Positions 1 to 12,582 of a DNA stretch of 64,000 nucleotides are shown here, piece after piece. Within the stretch, counting starts at the first letter, position 1, and each line of letters opens with the position of its first letter. Source of the stretch: Oryzias latipes. Its lineage: Eukaryota; Chordata; Actinopteri; Beloniformes; Adrianichthyidae. Made by a program: the position numbers and the translations under genes. The notes beneath the pieces were generated by a model. The model did no database searches. It was not told the DNA's origin and was given only the letters and a program-made list of their open reading frames with translations. Where the stretch lies: contig NC_019876.2 in assembly GCF_002234675.1 (NCBI RefSeq), positions 23,169,871 to 23,233,870 of the forward strand. Reading direction: 5' to 3'.

Positions 1-805
1 CAACATTAGATTAGCCTTGATGGACACAAAATGCAGGACCGTGCGAGAAACGCAGCAATCTGCATCTTAGCTGCACGTAAATGTATGGAAATAACATCAG
101 CCTTTATTTGTTGAGACACAACTGGAAACACAAATCCACGTGACACCACGCAACATTTATTTTTTGCTCTGAAAAGTTCACACAGACCGCCCCAAAGCCA
201 CTCTGTGAGCTAGCGGCCCGAGCTCTGTTCGAACACGGTTCCTCCTGAGTCCTGCAGCCGCTAACCCAGAGCGGCGGGGCGGCTCGCAGTCTGAATTCTC
301 CCACACATAACAAAACGCACACGTAACAAAGCATCCTCCCCCCTCGGACACAAAATTATTAATCCAGCTCCTCTGTTCACTCTGGTGCCAGTGGACCGAG
401 TGAGCGTCGGGGGGCACGAAGCAGTCCTTCCCTGCATCTCCCTCGTGAGGGGTGAAAGAGAGGGGAGAGCCAGCGGGGCGAGAGCGGAGCGGCGCTTTTC
501 ACGGGGCGTCCGCAGAGCTGGTCGGTCCCGTATGAGCTCCAAAGCTTTCTCACAGCCAAACACCGTCTATGCATGACGTAAATCAGAGCAATAGTGACAC
601 ACGATCGGAATGACCGTTTACATGCTCCACGTTCGGATAAATGATGGGTATAACCCACCTATCTCGATCGGAAAGAAATTCGGATCCGAATGAGTCTGAT
701 CGGGGCAGAGTATTCTGAACGGCACGTTTACATGACGCATTTTCTTTCCGATCAGGCGTTCTTTCCGATTACTTTTGCCCATGTAAAAACGCAGCTAATG
801 ACTTT
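1..805 (-). repeat. Terminal-repeat DNA element, family A, copy 1 (cut by window start)
   Basis: GC-rich repeat in reverse orientation. Its right end (about 720-805) carries the terminal motif that reads AGCTGCGTTTTTACATGG on the minus strand. The same motif recurs at 38011 and, diverged, at 43441 and at the ends of the 10424-11484 copy. The interior repeats the phrases 'catgtaaac' and 'gatcggaaagaaat'. The left end lies outside the window. Short ORFs inside it show no transposase resemblance, so it is probably non-autonomous. The superfamily is not resolved. Confidence 0.6.
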
Positions 806-1181
806 GACCAGTTCAAGGTGGAACTACTGTAGGTGTGATTGACTGCAGTCATGTTGAAACTGAGAAAGGAGTTCAGGTTAGAGGCAAACTTGAAAAGTTT
901 CAAAGTAAATGAAAAAGTGGGAGAGCACAAACAGGATCATCTGACTTCTTTCATGAAACAAACTCAGAATACTGAAATGCTGCCTTCATTTGAACCTTTA
1001 CTGTCCTGTTTGATCTTTCTGTGTCATGTTGTTGAGAAGATTTTGGACTTTGTGTCTCTTTCTAATTCTGATACATGCATTTCAAAGAACAGGACACGAA
1101 TGTTGGTACGTGCTCAGTGCTGAGCCTGCAAACTGCAAACATGAAGGATTTGTTAAAGTCCTAAAAAATAGGATTTCTAAC
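806..1181. other. Unassigned stretch containing the breakpoint of the inverted gene copy
   Basis: From about 1088 to 1181 the minus strand matches the intron that precedes the macro exon of the complete gene (34474-34540). At about 1088 the match stops, close to where the next splice acceptor should be. From 806 to 1088 I see no recognised feature. A 94-codon plus-strand ORF (839-1123) resembles no family I know. Confidence 0.5.
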
Positions 1182-1558
1182 TCCCTGTGTCTCCATGGTT
1201 TCCTGAACAATCTCAACATGAACACGCCCCCCAGCAGCAGCAGATCGTTTGAATTCTGCTTGTCCAGCAGCGGCCATGTTTACCTCTGGATCCATGCCGT
1301 GGTCTATTCTTGGTCCATCTTCATCCCGCTCTGGTTTCTCATGACTAACTTCTCCAGAATTTTCAGCTAACATCCCCGATGAAGACCCCCCCTTCTCTGT
1401 CAGGGGCGGAGGCTGTTGATCACAAAGGTGCAGCTCAGCATCTTCATCAGGAACGACCTCGGAGTTCTGTGAAAAACTCAGGAATGTTTGAAGGATCTGA
1501 CTTTTCAAACCCCAAAAAAGTTTTGCTCGTTCCTTTTATTCATCTGTAATAAAATATT

Positions 1559-2951
1559 TACCGTTATTTCTGGACTATAAGCTGCTCCCTTTGTCATACG
1601 CTTTCAACCCTGCGACTTATTCAACAATGCGGCAAATTTATGGATTTATTTCACGCCGCCGGGAGCGCTCGTGCAGTCTCGGATGGGAGGCTGAATGCAT
1701 GATCCAACTTCCAGCAACAAGCAGCCAAACAGCATGGAGCTCACTTCAGCTTTTAGACACCTCAGTCAGGGTTCAACAAAAAGAAACACACATGCCCAGC
1801 CGCATCTCACAATCCTTTGGGGCCATTAGACCCAAAGTGCCTGTGACCGCCACTACAATCTGACGCAGCTTTCAAGTTAGAAGCAATTGTTAAAAACAGT
1901 GTAAAAAAAACACACCATCACCAACGGGTTTAGAAAAGACAGCGCATGCTCAGGAGTGAATTTACCTCAGAGTCACAGTGACACTAGCCCATCTATTTAG
2001 CAGCGAGATGATCTTTTAGATATGGTTCTCCTGAATTCGGTTGCTCGTTCACATAGAGCTGCGGGACAGATGTCAGTCTGAAGCCACCCTCCCCGCCCCT
2101 CAAACACAAAACGTATTAAGTCCGGTTGTTCTGCTCAGAGACACGGTTCGCTCCGTCCACCGGCAGCCGCGTCCCACGTGCAAGGACCGAACGTCAGGGG
2201 GCATGAAGCGCTCCTCCCCGGCGCCCCCATCGTGAGGGGGGTCGGAGAAGATAGGAAAGGAGAGACAAGGAGCCCGCGGGGCAAGGGCGGAGCGCAGAGG
2301 CGTCCGGGGAGCAACAGTGTGTCACTGTTGTGGAAGGAAACTTCTGGTGCACGCGCTACGCAGAGGTGCGCGTGCCGCGCTGAGGTGCATGCTTTTAAGT
2401 CCCTGCTGCTCTCTTTTACTGGTATGTTTTTTTAACCAGCCCTGTTACTACCATATTGCTGCCGTATCACAGGCGGAAGGAGAGGAGAGCTGCTCTCCCG
2501 TTCTCCCCTCTTTCCGCTGCTGCTCCCTGCTCCTTATTAAACACGCACGCGGTTTCAGCACATATACATCCTCTATCTACAACACAGTGTGGTGACCTGG
2601 GGGTTAGCCCCACCTTAAGCTCCTAAGACTCATGGGAAGTGGGGAAACGGGGGTGTAAATTTCCTCACCACAACTGAGGGAGCTGTGAGCAGAAGTCAGC
2701 TGCAGCTGTTTGACAGATGTGGTTGTGTTCAAAGGAATGGGTTGACGCACTGTTAACTCCTCCTGCAGTGAGACTGCAGTCAGTTGCCTAGTCTGTGTGT
2801 CAAGATAATCAGTGATGGGCCGATAGTAATGGTAACAACATGCGACTTGTATACAGGTGCGGCTTATGTGTGTAAATTGTATCTTAACCTCCTCAAATTG
2901 AGTAGGTGTGGCTTGTCATCAGGTGCGCTCTATAACCCGGGAATTACGGTA
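1559..2951. mobile_element. TA-flanked terminal-inverted-repeat DNA element
   Basis: The left end reads TACCGTTATTTCTGGACTAT at 1559. The right end at 2922-2951 is its imperfect inverse (ending GAATTACGGTA), with TA at both outer borders. That is what a Tc1/mariner-type target duplication would leave. The interior (about 2040-2350) is GC-rich and resembles the core of repeat family A. There is no transposase-like ORF, so the element is probably non-autonomous. It lies in intron 2 of the partial gene copy. Confidence 0.6.
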
Positions 2952-3097
2952 AGTCATTACAGACAGATAAGATACAGGTACATTTCAACACTAAGTAGGG
3001 TCAACTTAAATAGCCCTTGTGTCTTACTTGTGCATCTATGTTTACTTATGTGGGTAATTTGATCATTATTTTCAACAGGACTGTTGTACTCTTACCC

Positions 3098-3452
3098 CTG
3101 GGGGGTATTCCAGAAAGCAGGTTATGCTAGCTCCCATGGTAAGTTTGAGGCTAAGGAAGTTGACAACCTCAGCTTTCGGTTCCAGAAGTGGAGGTATGTT
3201 TCAGGGTAGGTCAAGTTACCATAGCAACTCATGCTCTGAACATAACCTGGCCTGGAGCAGGTTTAGTTGAAGGTTAGTTTGTTTTCAGAGAGGTGAGGCA
3301 GCATGGCGTGTCCATTTGAAGATGATTTAGTGGATGAAGAAGCTCAGATAATACTTTTTCCACCGTGAGAGGGTGATAAGACCACATATGGATGTTGGAA
3401 AAATGAACTTTTTTACATTGTTGATCTAACTGCTTCCTGGAATACCCCCTTG
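3098..3452 (+). mobile_element. PIF/Harbinger-derived MITE with transposase N-terminus remnant
   Basis: Short element with inverted ends: GGGGGTATTCCAGAAAGC at the left, and the inverse of GGGGGTATTCCAGGAAGC at the right. At 3303 an ATG opens a short frame beginning MACPFEDDLVDEEA. This matches the first residues of the HARBI1-like transposase at 60905 (MACPFLEDPIDEEA). The frame then breaks. This is an internally deleted, non-autonomous derivative. Confidence 0.65.
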
Positions 3453-4044
3453 CTCCCCTTCATGGAATGGTCCGTACTTCTCACGTCATAAAAACTTGGC
3501 TTGTTATTGGCTGAACACTGGCTGGCCCAGTTGTGTCACATTTAGTCATGAAGACTTGATTTACCTCAAGACTGTTGCTTAACCCTTTTAACACCAGAGC
3601 TGTCACCGACCGGCGACAAGAAACATGACTTCAAGATACAATAACTAAATTATGCAATGAACGTAATTCCCAAAGATTCTGCAGTTGTTATTCACTGCCT
3701 CAGAATCTGTTGGTTTACGTCTATTACTTAAACAATTTGCTGCTGTATTGCAAATCAATACAAAGCTGCTTTTGTCCATGTCAGAATATGTGGAATTCTG
3801 TTAATTGCATAAACGATAGAATTACAGTTATGGTATTAAAGACCCTCTCTGATCATTCTTTAGCTGTTTTAAAATCGTTCTCTGTAGTCTTTAAATTATG
3901 ACTATGCTGATTTTAGCCCAAATACAAATCTATCTTCTATCTAAAAAAAAAGGTCCATGCTGTTGTTGTTTTAGTTTGTGAAAGGTTTTGATTAACATTT
4001 AGAATCAGAAAAAATATACATTTGCAGTTTTGCTGCAAATGCCT
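3453..4044. other. Unassigned AT-rich intronic sequence
   Basis: No coding potential or recognised repeat was seen in this stretch of intron 2 of the partial gene copy. A 63-codon ORF (3710-3901) has no recognisable features. Confidence 0.4.
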
Positions 4045-4230
4045 CTGAACATAACCTGGTCTGGAGCAGGTTTAGTTGAAGGTTGGTTTGTTTACAGAGA
4101 GGTGAAGCAGCATGGCGTGTCCATTTGAAGATGATTTAGTGGATGAAGAAGCTCAGATAATACTTTTTCCACCATGAGAGGGTGATAAGACCATATATGG
4201 ATGTTGGAAAGATAAACTTTTTACTTTGAT
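4045..4230 (+). repeat. Second Harbinger MITE fragment, near-duplicate of 3237-3430
   Basis: The phrase 'gaacataacctgg', the ATG with MACPFEDDLVDEEA, and the following 'tgagagggtgataagacca' recur almost unchanged from the copy 800 bp upstream. The outer ends of the element are missing here. Confidence 0.6.
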
Positions 4231-5387
4231 CTAACTTAATTATTTGGTTCAGTTAAGATAAATCATTTATTTTTGTTAAGTCATCTTAAAAATAACACGT
4301 AGTTATCAGACATTTATTTTAATTTCATTTAAATTAATTCAATTAAGTAGGTGTAACTTTGGTGCTGGCTTTTGATCGGCACCGCAAGGAATTGTGGGAT
4401 ACCATTCTCTTTGCCTATCTGGACGGATTTGGGTTTAAGTGTGGGTTTTTGACCAAATGCGTTTAGTTGTTTAGCTGTTTTACTGTGTTTTACCAAGTTA
4501 TTTTGTCCTACTATGTTTAATTCTTTCTTTATTTAGCACCACTAGTACTGCATTAAATCGTAAGAACTGAAGTTAAAGTCATAGTCTTGATAAATAAATG
4601 CATGATATATATTATAAATCCACAGTTCATCATTCATTTTAATGTTATGAAAATTAGTATATCGGCAGCCTCTAACTTAGACATATGAGAGTTCAAGAAG
4701 TACAATAAATTAAGATGGAAAAACATTTAATTGAATTGGAGTAATATGACATTTAGTTAGATAAATATGTAAATTTGAGTTTTATAAATAACAATTGAGT
4801 TTTATAGACATAAGAAATTAGGTTGATTAAATTTAACTCACTTACTTGTTACCAAATGAATTAATTCATTTAAGTGATATATAAATATATTCATCACAAT
4901 GTAATTGGAAATAAGATCAGAAACTCGTGCGTTTACTTTGTTCTTTTTCTCCAACCAGAAACTCTTTCTTTTGCTGATGATGCAGCCGTATTACTTTTTT
5001 GATGGACGTATAATCTTTTTTGGGGAGGAAAGGAGGGAGTTAAAATTGTGTGCCCTGTCTAGGCTACCCCACCTTGGTGGGACATAGCCTGGGTATATAG
5101 ATAGATATTCTTTATTATTCTAACCCATACGCCGTCATTCAAATCTCAGACTCTGTCTCACTGAAGTATAGCGCTCTCTTTTGTTCTCCACGCGTTTCCA
5201 TGGTGACTCCGGAAATCTGCGATCCATTGAGAATGTCTTTATGTACTTGACGAGCACGTGCATTAACCCATAGTTACCAAGTTGAGCGTAATTACGCCAA
5301 CTCATATCCGGTCTTTTGGAACCGACATACCTCGAGTAAGCAAGTTCAGGTGGATTTCAGCCAGAGTTCAGGGTTAAAGTCAGGCTA
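4231..5387. repeat. AT-rich region with an inverted match to 60372-60562
   Basis: The segment 4672-4860 is the reverse complement, with scattered differences, of 60372-60562. Shared phrases include 'cttagacatatgagagttca' and 'agtaatatgacatttagtta'. No gene is visible. From 4860 to 5387 nothing could be assigned. Confidence 0.5.
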
Positions 5388-5395
5388 GTTTAAAC

Positions 5396-6219
5396 CAGTG
5401 TCTTTCAACCTTTTTTGACCCACAGCACACTTTAACCATGAAAAAAATCCCATGGCACACCAGCATCCAAAAAAAAAAAAAGAGAAACACATAGTCTGTA
5501 TTGATCTACAGCCCCTCTGCAATCTCACGTGCATTTTTGTGATAATTGTGGCAGTAAAAGCTGGAAGCTGCAGCTGTTTTTTCTAAAAGATGTAATAAAA
5601 GTTAAGTTAGAAGATTTAAAAACTGTTAAGATGTGTGTTTGTTGTGGTTTCAAGACGTTTAACAACAGATATTGTGCGCTGAGAGGCAGTAACTTTAACC
5701 CAATGCATCATGGGAGATGCAGTGCGCAAACGGCCGGAGATCGCTTCTCTGAGCTTCATTGTTTTTTTCACTTGTTCCACGGTCAGATACCAGATTCTGT
5801 GGAAAGCTACACCGCTAAAGACGAGTTTTAGCTGGTATTTTTGTTGGAACTGAGAGACTTTATGAGAAGATTCGGAACAAGGAAGTGAAGACTTTAACCA
5901 CCTCTGATTGGTCAGACTGATGACGTAGGATTAAGCCTCCAAGAATGATTGGTGGAGACAGTTAAAGGGGCGGGACTTTTCCAAAAAACAGTTGAAGCTG
6001 CGGCTAAATCACGGTACCGTCATTCTTATCAAAATGTCTTTAATAAAATAAAATAAACACAAAGAAAAAAGTATTTTATGATCTTTCATATTCCTAACTA
6101 CTCAGTGTTTTATCAGGACCTGTTTGGATGAACAAAGAGCTGAAATCCTGGAGATGGAAGATGTTTTTAGATCAGTTAATGAGGGCAATTTCCCGAGGCA
6201 CACTGGTTGAAAAACACTG
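5396..6219. mobile_element. hAT-type non-autonomous element with 8-bp target duplication
   Basis: The left end is CAGTGTCTTTCAACC and the right end is GGTTGAAAAACACTG, an imperfect inverted repeat. It is flanked on both sides by the 8-bp direct repeat GTTTAAAC (5388-5395 and 6220-6227), as expected for hAT. It is 824 bp long and has no transposase ORF. It lies in intron 2 of the partial gene copy. Confidence 0.75.
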
Positions 6220-6510
6220 GTTTAAACGTGTTTTCTGGAATACTCACCTGGAGAGAGCATTTTTTAATATTAAAAATGTTACACTAAAAATTAATTATTC
6301 CATTCCTTAGTTTCAAAGGATCCTTTTGATGCTTTTTTGTTGCTTTCTAAACTTTAAATCTGTGTGCTCCCACACTGACCTCTGCTGGAGAAGATGGGGT
6401 GGTGCAGCCGGAAGAGGCAGGAGGCTCCAAGCTGCTTCTGACTGTGATCTCCACAGGACCATCTTCCAGCTCCACAACATGCAGGGATCTTCTCAGGACT
6501 TCCTGCTGGT

Positions 6511-8224
6511 CTGAGTCAGAAGGTTTCTAACATGAACCACAGCTGCATTAATGACCAAACCGCACAAAGGACGATAAACCCCTGAATCAGACATGTTCAA
6601 ACTCTGAGTTTAGCATTTACTCAACTGAAAAAATAGAATTTCCGAAAAGCCGATTTTCACATTCTAATCTAGAACATCAAAGTAAAAAATCAAAAGTCTG
6701 ACAGACAGTTATTGTGAGGCTGAAGGACTTTTTTGGGTTACTGTCTCTGCCAACATACAGGTATCACTCCATTGGTGTTTAAGAAAAATCCTAATGATAG
6801 TTTTGGTTACTCTGTTTGCAGTCAATTAAGTTTCATCATTTATGTTAAAATGATTAATATGTCAGATAACCGGTAAAAGGCTAAACCCACTGTGACAGGG
6901 GCTTAGTTTTAGAATAATCATCTTATTGCAGTTCCATGTATAGATAAAAAAAAATGATTCTACACCAGTATCGTCCTGTTTATATTCAATGGTAGACGCA
7001 GAAACAGAATGAAAGTCTACCAAAGTCGTCATGACAGAAAATATATTATGTTTGACTTGGTTTTCTTGCATTTTGATTCCATTTCAAGCAGGAGGAACTT
7101 ATTTAACACAGGGTGTATTTTATTTTGAAAGGACTTTGGATTTGCTGCTGTCAAAAATGTTCACATTGATAGATATAGAAAAGCAAAATACCGTCATACT
7201 GCAGAAAATATTTATAAGCTATATATAATAAATGGAGGCTTTAAAGTCCACAAAACATAAAAAGGAGTATTTTCTAAACAAAAACGTGGGACTTTGTGGC
7301 TCCTGTTTGGTTTTTGTCCATGAGAAACTGGGGCCCAAATGGCTCTTTCAGTATAAGTGGCAGACCTCTGCGCTGGACTATGAAGAACAGAAATTATAAA
7401 CTATATATCCTGACTGTGGAGCTCAAACAAGAAAAGCTCATTTTGAATTTTTAAAACAGTTTTGCTTTGTTTGTCCTTAATGCACAGAGGAATGTTTTCG
7501 TCCATTTGCCTTTCAGTTTGAGTTCCTGACAGTTCTTCTGTGTGAATCTTTTTCCGTCTGCCTTCACATTTAGCTGCTGCAAAATCAGCCTTAAAGTTAA
7601 AATTATATTTTTTAGGTAAAATCCAAAAACCTGTGTTGTTATAAGAGTTTCTGCAGAGCTGCAGGAGTTCATTACAAAATTCACTTCAGAGTTGTGTGTG
7701 GGACTGTTGATGTGGAGTACGCCCACCCCTACTTCCCATCATCCAACTGTTTGTTTACACTCCCCTGCTAGCTTACAGTCCATCACAACTCCATCCTAAT
7801 TCTACAGGTTTAACAAAAATACTGAGCAATAGTGGAGCTATCCAGCCGTACAGTTCTGATCCAGATGCAGCTCAGACGAGGAAAAGAAGACGTGCATGGA
7901 TCTGTTTGTCTGCAGGTGGAGACATCAGAATGGAGCGGAGCAGTTCTGCATAACAACTATAGGCCACAAGCTTTATCCAATCACATCATTTCATCCATTC
8001 CTGCTTTGCAATAATGTGAATAAAGAAATGTTCAAAAATGCTACTTTGAGCTTCATTTTTCAAATAAATGTCCTCCATGATGAGAAAAAAGCTAAAACAG
8101 CAAAAACACCATTTTCATCGGAGTGGGCCTTAATCACAGCCGACCTTTGTTTCAGAATGTTGGTGGCCACGCCCACTCGTGACGTCAAACGGAGGAAACC
8201 AGAGCTGGATCACATCATGAGTTA
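6511..8224. repeat. Intron 1 of the partial copy; unassigned repeats
   Basis: No coding exon is visible. About 7750-7940 is a diverged relative of 32660-32870: both share 'agatg.cagctcagacga' followed by a putative remnant frame. They appear to belong to one dispersed fish repeat, which I cannot name. Confidence 0.4.
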
Positions 8225-8237
8225 GGTTTCGTTTTCC
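8225..8237 (-). promoter_or_regulatory. Interferon-stimulated response element (ISRE), intron 1 of partial copy
   Basis: The minus strand reads GGAAAACGAAACC, a perfect GAAANNGAAACY core. The same 13 bases occur at the corresponding place in intron 1 of the complete gene (29394-29406). The call rests on motif and conservation only. Confidence 0.5.
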
Positions 8238-8936
8238 TGGTTCGGTTTCCCAGTTTTCCCTGTTTTCTGTTTTCATTTCCACTTTTCATCTCCATAAAAA
8301 AGTCTCTGAGCTACAAAGTTTCTGACCCAACGTGAAGAAAAGAAATACGACGGAAGATGTTTTTCACGTTTTTTTTTACAAGAGAATCAGATCAAATTCT
8401 ATTATAGCAGACAAACGACGAAGCATCCCCGCTCTAGTCCAAGAGAAAGTTTTCAGCCTTTAACATGTTAAATCTTTGTCACAGCAGCTGCAGGTTTTCC
8501 CTGCAGAATTCCTCAGTACCTTGTCTGTGTCTGAAGTGGATCCTGTAGATGTTTTGGCTCACGGCGGTCAGAGGTCCGCAGTCTCCTCCGCCAGATCTGC
8601 GCCTCACGCAGAAATAGCGCTGGACTTTCTTCCTGACTTCTTCCAGAGGTCTGGAACTCTCCAGGAAAACGGGATGCTGGTGGATGTCCTCCATGGTGGC
8701 AGAACAGCAGAGGAAACTCCTGGAAGGTTTGCAGCTCTGACTCTGATCAGCTAAAAACAAACACAAACAAAGAACCTGTGGGAGGAGCTTCCTGCCTGTC
8801 ACATCTAATGTTCCTCATTAGTGACGTGCAGTCAAAGTATAGCTTAAAGGTACATCCTTTCGTTTAAAATGGCAGAATGTCCAATAAGGTTTATAAAACA
8901 ACACACACTTTCATTTATGAAATAAATATATTAACA

Positions 8937-9591
<655 letters not shown>

Positions 9592-9797
9592 CCTTGTGCC
9601 ATCCTAGGCACTTTAACATTTGAGTTGGGTCATCTAGACCCACTAGACAGTGCTCTGAACCTTTTTTCTTCAATGATTTGTGATCTTCACTGGTGTCCAT
9701 GGATTACATGAAATCTTTCCACCTTTATCCACCTTTGTCATGGTAGGGAGAACACGTCAATGTAAGGGTGGGGTCATCTAAGATAACACAAGGGTTA
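9592..9797 (+). mobile_element. piggyBac-like MITE, copy 1
   Basis: About 205 bp, beginning CCCTTGTGCCATCCTAGGC and ending GATAACACAAGGG followed by TTAA. The inverted ends CCCTTGTG and the TTAA target fit the piggyBac type. Other copies lie at 12372, 51176 and 54285. It has no coding capacity. Confidence 0.7.
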
Positions 9798-10423
9798 AAG
9801 GTTGTCTTCTTGATTGTTTGTTTGTTGGTGTTGGATGGAAAAAGATAGCAAATTCACATTTCTCAGTCCCGGCAGCACGGACAGGTACAGGCAACATCAG
9901 CTTTCGGTTAAACAAAAGCCAGCTCTTTTAAGGTCTCATCATTGACCACCAGTTTGAGTTTTTCTGCCTCACCAAAACTAGGCAACAACGGAACAATATT
10001 TCCCAGTGAGCCAATCCACACTGTAAAAAATACTTTACATTTGTCTGCCTCAATACTCTGGATGGGGCGGAGGCCTCTCGATGTTTGAACATTAGACCTT
10101 GAAGTTCTGGCATTTCTTTGTCCCTATCTTAAACAGCAATGCACCATCTACCAGCAGTCTGGGCCAGCCTTTTACAGCACCCATAAAGCTAACAAAGATA
10201 TTGGAGGTGACTTTGCTGCTCTATTCACAAACCTTTCCATGTTCTCACTAAAAAGCAGCCTTGTTGGAGACTTCAATGTTTAGATGGATCCTCTCACAAG
10301 AGATTCCCCCTCCTGCAACAGTTTTAGATTTCGGCAGAACATGGACTCCCCGCCAGTGTTGCCAGATAGTGTCACAGTTTTCTAGCCCAAAGGTCATCTG
10401 AAAACCGCCAGACAGTCAGTGCG
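9798..10423. other. Unassigned intergenic sequence
   Basis: No coding region recognised between the MITE and repeat family A copy 2. Confidence 0.4.
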
Positions 10424-11484
10424 TTAACATGGGCAAAAGTAATCGGGAAGAACGCCTGATTGTAAAAAAAAAAAGGCGTCATGTAAACACGCCGTTAGGA
10501 ATACTCTGCCCCGATCAAAATTTCTTTCCAATCGAGATAGCTGGGTTATACCGATTGTTGATCCGATCGTTCATGTAAACGGTTCATTCCGATCATGTGT
10601 CACTACTGCTCTGGTTTTACGTCATGCATAGACGGTGTTTCACTGAGAGAAAGCTTTGGAGCTCAAACCGACCGGCTGCTCTGCGGACGCCCGGGGCGAA
10701 GCGCCACTCCGCCTCTCACCTCTATTACATCCCTCACGAGGGGGGTGCCGGAGAGGAGCGGGACCCTGCGCGGTCCTGGCTCGTGTGCCGGTGGACCGAA
10801 CAAACTGTGGGGAGGGGAGGAGGATGCTTTGTTGCGTGTCCGTTTTGTTGTTTGTGTGACTGCGATTCGTCCCGCCGCTCTCGGTTAGCTGCTGTCAGGA
10901 AAACCGTGTGTCCAAGCAGAGCTCGGACCGTCAGTTCACACAGCGGCTTTGGGGCGGTGTGTGAACTTTTCAAAGCAGAAATGTTGCTCAGTCCTTAGAA
11001 ACTGTTCAAACAATCACGTTGATTTGTGTTTCCAGTCGTGTCCCGACTAAATAAAGGCTGATGTTGTTCCCACATATTTACGTGCAGCCAAGAGGCAGAT
11101 TGCGGAATTTCCCGCACAAGTCAAACAAGGCTAATATTGTTAGCGCGTGTGTTAGCCTCTCCTGGGAGCTCCGTTCTTCTTCTTCCACAAAAAAAGCACT
11201 GACCACACGGATTAAAAATAAAATGATGAGCGAACAGGCAACAAACTGGCATTGAACTGTGGCGTCGGGTCTCCTTTTGAGCAGCAGAGTAGATGAGGTG
11301 AGTGAAGTCAGCTGGTGGCAATCAGGAGGAGCAGGCCAGGCAGAGCTGGAGGGGGAGGAGTCTGACAGGCACCGTGACAGTTTCTTCTAATCGGAAAAAG
11401 GTTTTCTGGGCCCATGTACACGGTTGAATTTTAATCCGACCATTGATCCGATCAAGATATTCTGCCCATGTAACCGCGGCTATT
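10424..11484 (+). mobile_element. Terminal-repeat DNA element, family A, copy 2 (complete)
   Basis: About 1.06 kb. The left end reads 'aacatgggcaaaagtaatcgg' style sequence. The right end 'ctgcccatgtaaccgcggct' is its approximate inverse. The GC-rich core resembles 1-600, 39000-39750 and 43620-44280. Several overlapping ORFs up to 133 codons exist in the core, but no protein family is recognisable. Probably non-autonomous. Confidence 0.6.
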
Positions 11485-12371
11485 GACTTTGACAGTCCCT
11501 CCACCGCTGTAAGTTATTTTGTGAATATGTGTTACTTTGAACAGCTTGTAACTCAGTACGACACCAGTCTTTATTTCATTTGGGACTCATCTGCCCCTCT
11601 CACATACAAATCAGTTTCTTTTTTTTTTTTTTTGTTACACCAGGTATTTGGTTCATGAACGCTTAAGGTTCATGAGCCTTTGAGGAAATCTGGTCTTTAT
11701 CCATAAAGACATATATAAAAGTCTTAAGTTACACTACAAGGAGTGTTTTGCTTAATCTAAAGCGAATTACCAGTAAATAACTTCAAATGAAGGAAATTCC
11801 AAGTCTCTTTTCTATCTGTTCTCTTCCTCTCCTCAGGGAAAGAGTCTCGTGTCTCAACAGTGCATCCGTCTTCTTCTCCTGGCAATATTTCGTTAGTGCT
11901 GTCTACTGACATTTTTTGCTGGATTACTGGCAGGGATTCTTGACACACCTGCAACCTGCAACGCCACTCACACTTGCTCTAAATTAATTACAGGTCTGCA
12001 GCCTTATCTACTAATCTCTCTACTAATGGTTTGTGGTATTGAGCCCACAGTGGTTTAAAGATGATTCTGACCTTCTCCCTGCTCCCTGACTCTAGTTGTC
12101 TTCCTCTTCCAGCCCGATCAACCTCTTGCTAATTCTAGAGTTCTAAATAAAACGCCACAGATGATGCTGTGACACGCATGCCGGATGTGGGGAAACTGAT
12201 ACCTCATAAGAGAGAAGCAGAGCCTTAAGGTAAAGCTGCAAAGAGGAAAAACATTTGTAGTTTGAAGTTTTCAGTGATCCCTTCTGAATCTGAAGGTCTC
12301 TAGGGGAGCAGCACTGATTCAGTGGGTAATGATGCATTCAGGAAACTCCCCTCTTTCCTCTCAAATGCTTT
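11485..12371. repeat. Intergenic sequence with a repeat shared with 15420-15540
   Basis: About 12000-12120 ('actaatg..ttgtggtattgagccc' and following) resembles 15430-15540. No gene is visible. Confidence 0.35.
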
Positions 12372-12582
12372 AACCCTTGTGCTATCTTAGATGACTCCAC
12401 CCTTATATTGACGTGTTCTCCCTACCATGACAAAGGTGGATAAAGGTGGAAAGATTTCATGTAATCCATGGACACCAGTGAAGATCACAAATCATTGAAG
12501 AAAAAAGGTTCAGTGCACTGTCTAGTGGGGTCAAGATGACCCAACTCCCAACGTTAAAGTGCCTAGGATAGCACAAGGGTTA
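12372..12582 (-). mobile_element. piggyBac-like MITE, copy 2 (reverse)
   Basis: Reverse-oriented copy of the 205-bp MITE. The left border is TTAACCCTTGTGCTATC and the right border GATAGCACAAGGGTTAC, so one TTAA has mutated. Confidence 0.75.

Larger units (their letters stand above)
1182..8694 (-). pseudogene. Partial inverted copy of the RRM-macro-GIMAP gene (exons 1-3 only)
   Basis: Three exons on the minus strand match exons 1-3 of the gene at 28951-37325. Exon 1 is 8694-8520 (58 codons plus 1 nt, starting MEDIHQHPVFLESS). Exon 2 is 6510-6380, the same 131 nt as in the other copy. Exon 3 is 1466-1182, 285 nt against 390. All three stay open in the matching frames and phases, and the borders are GT/AG (the exon 3 donor, GTTAGA, is weak). 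The encoded part is an RRM-like domain, an acidic linker and the first strand of a macro domain (VHVEIVQ). The macro and GTPase exons are not found before position 1 of the window. They may lie further left, or the copy may be truncated near 1088. Intron 2 is 4.9 kb here against 267 bp in the complete gene, and is filled with transposons. I call it a gene fragment; a live gene extending off the window is possible. Confidence 0.6.

Noticed and set aside
839-1123. 94-codon plus-strand ORF upstream of the partial gene copy
   Set aside because: No recognisable family, no splice partners, and it overlaps the breakpoint on the opposite strand. Probably chance.
10595-10998. Overlapping ORFs of 133, 97 and 67 codons
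   Set aside because: They fall in the GC-rich core of repeat family A and are not preserved in its other copies.
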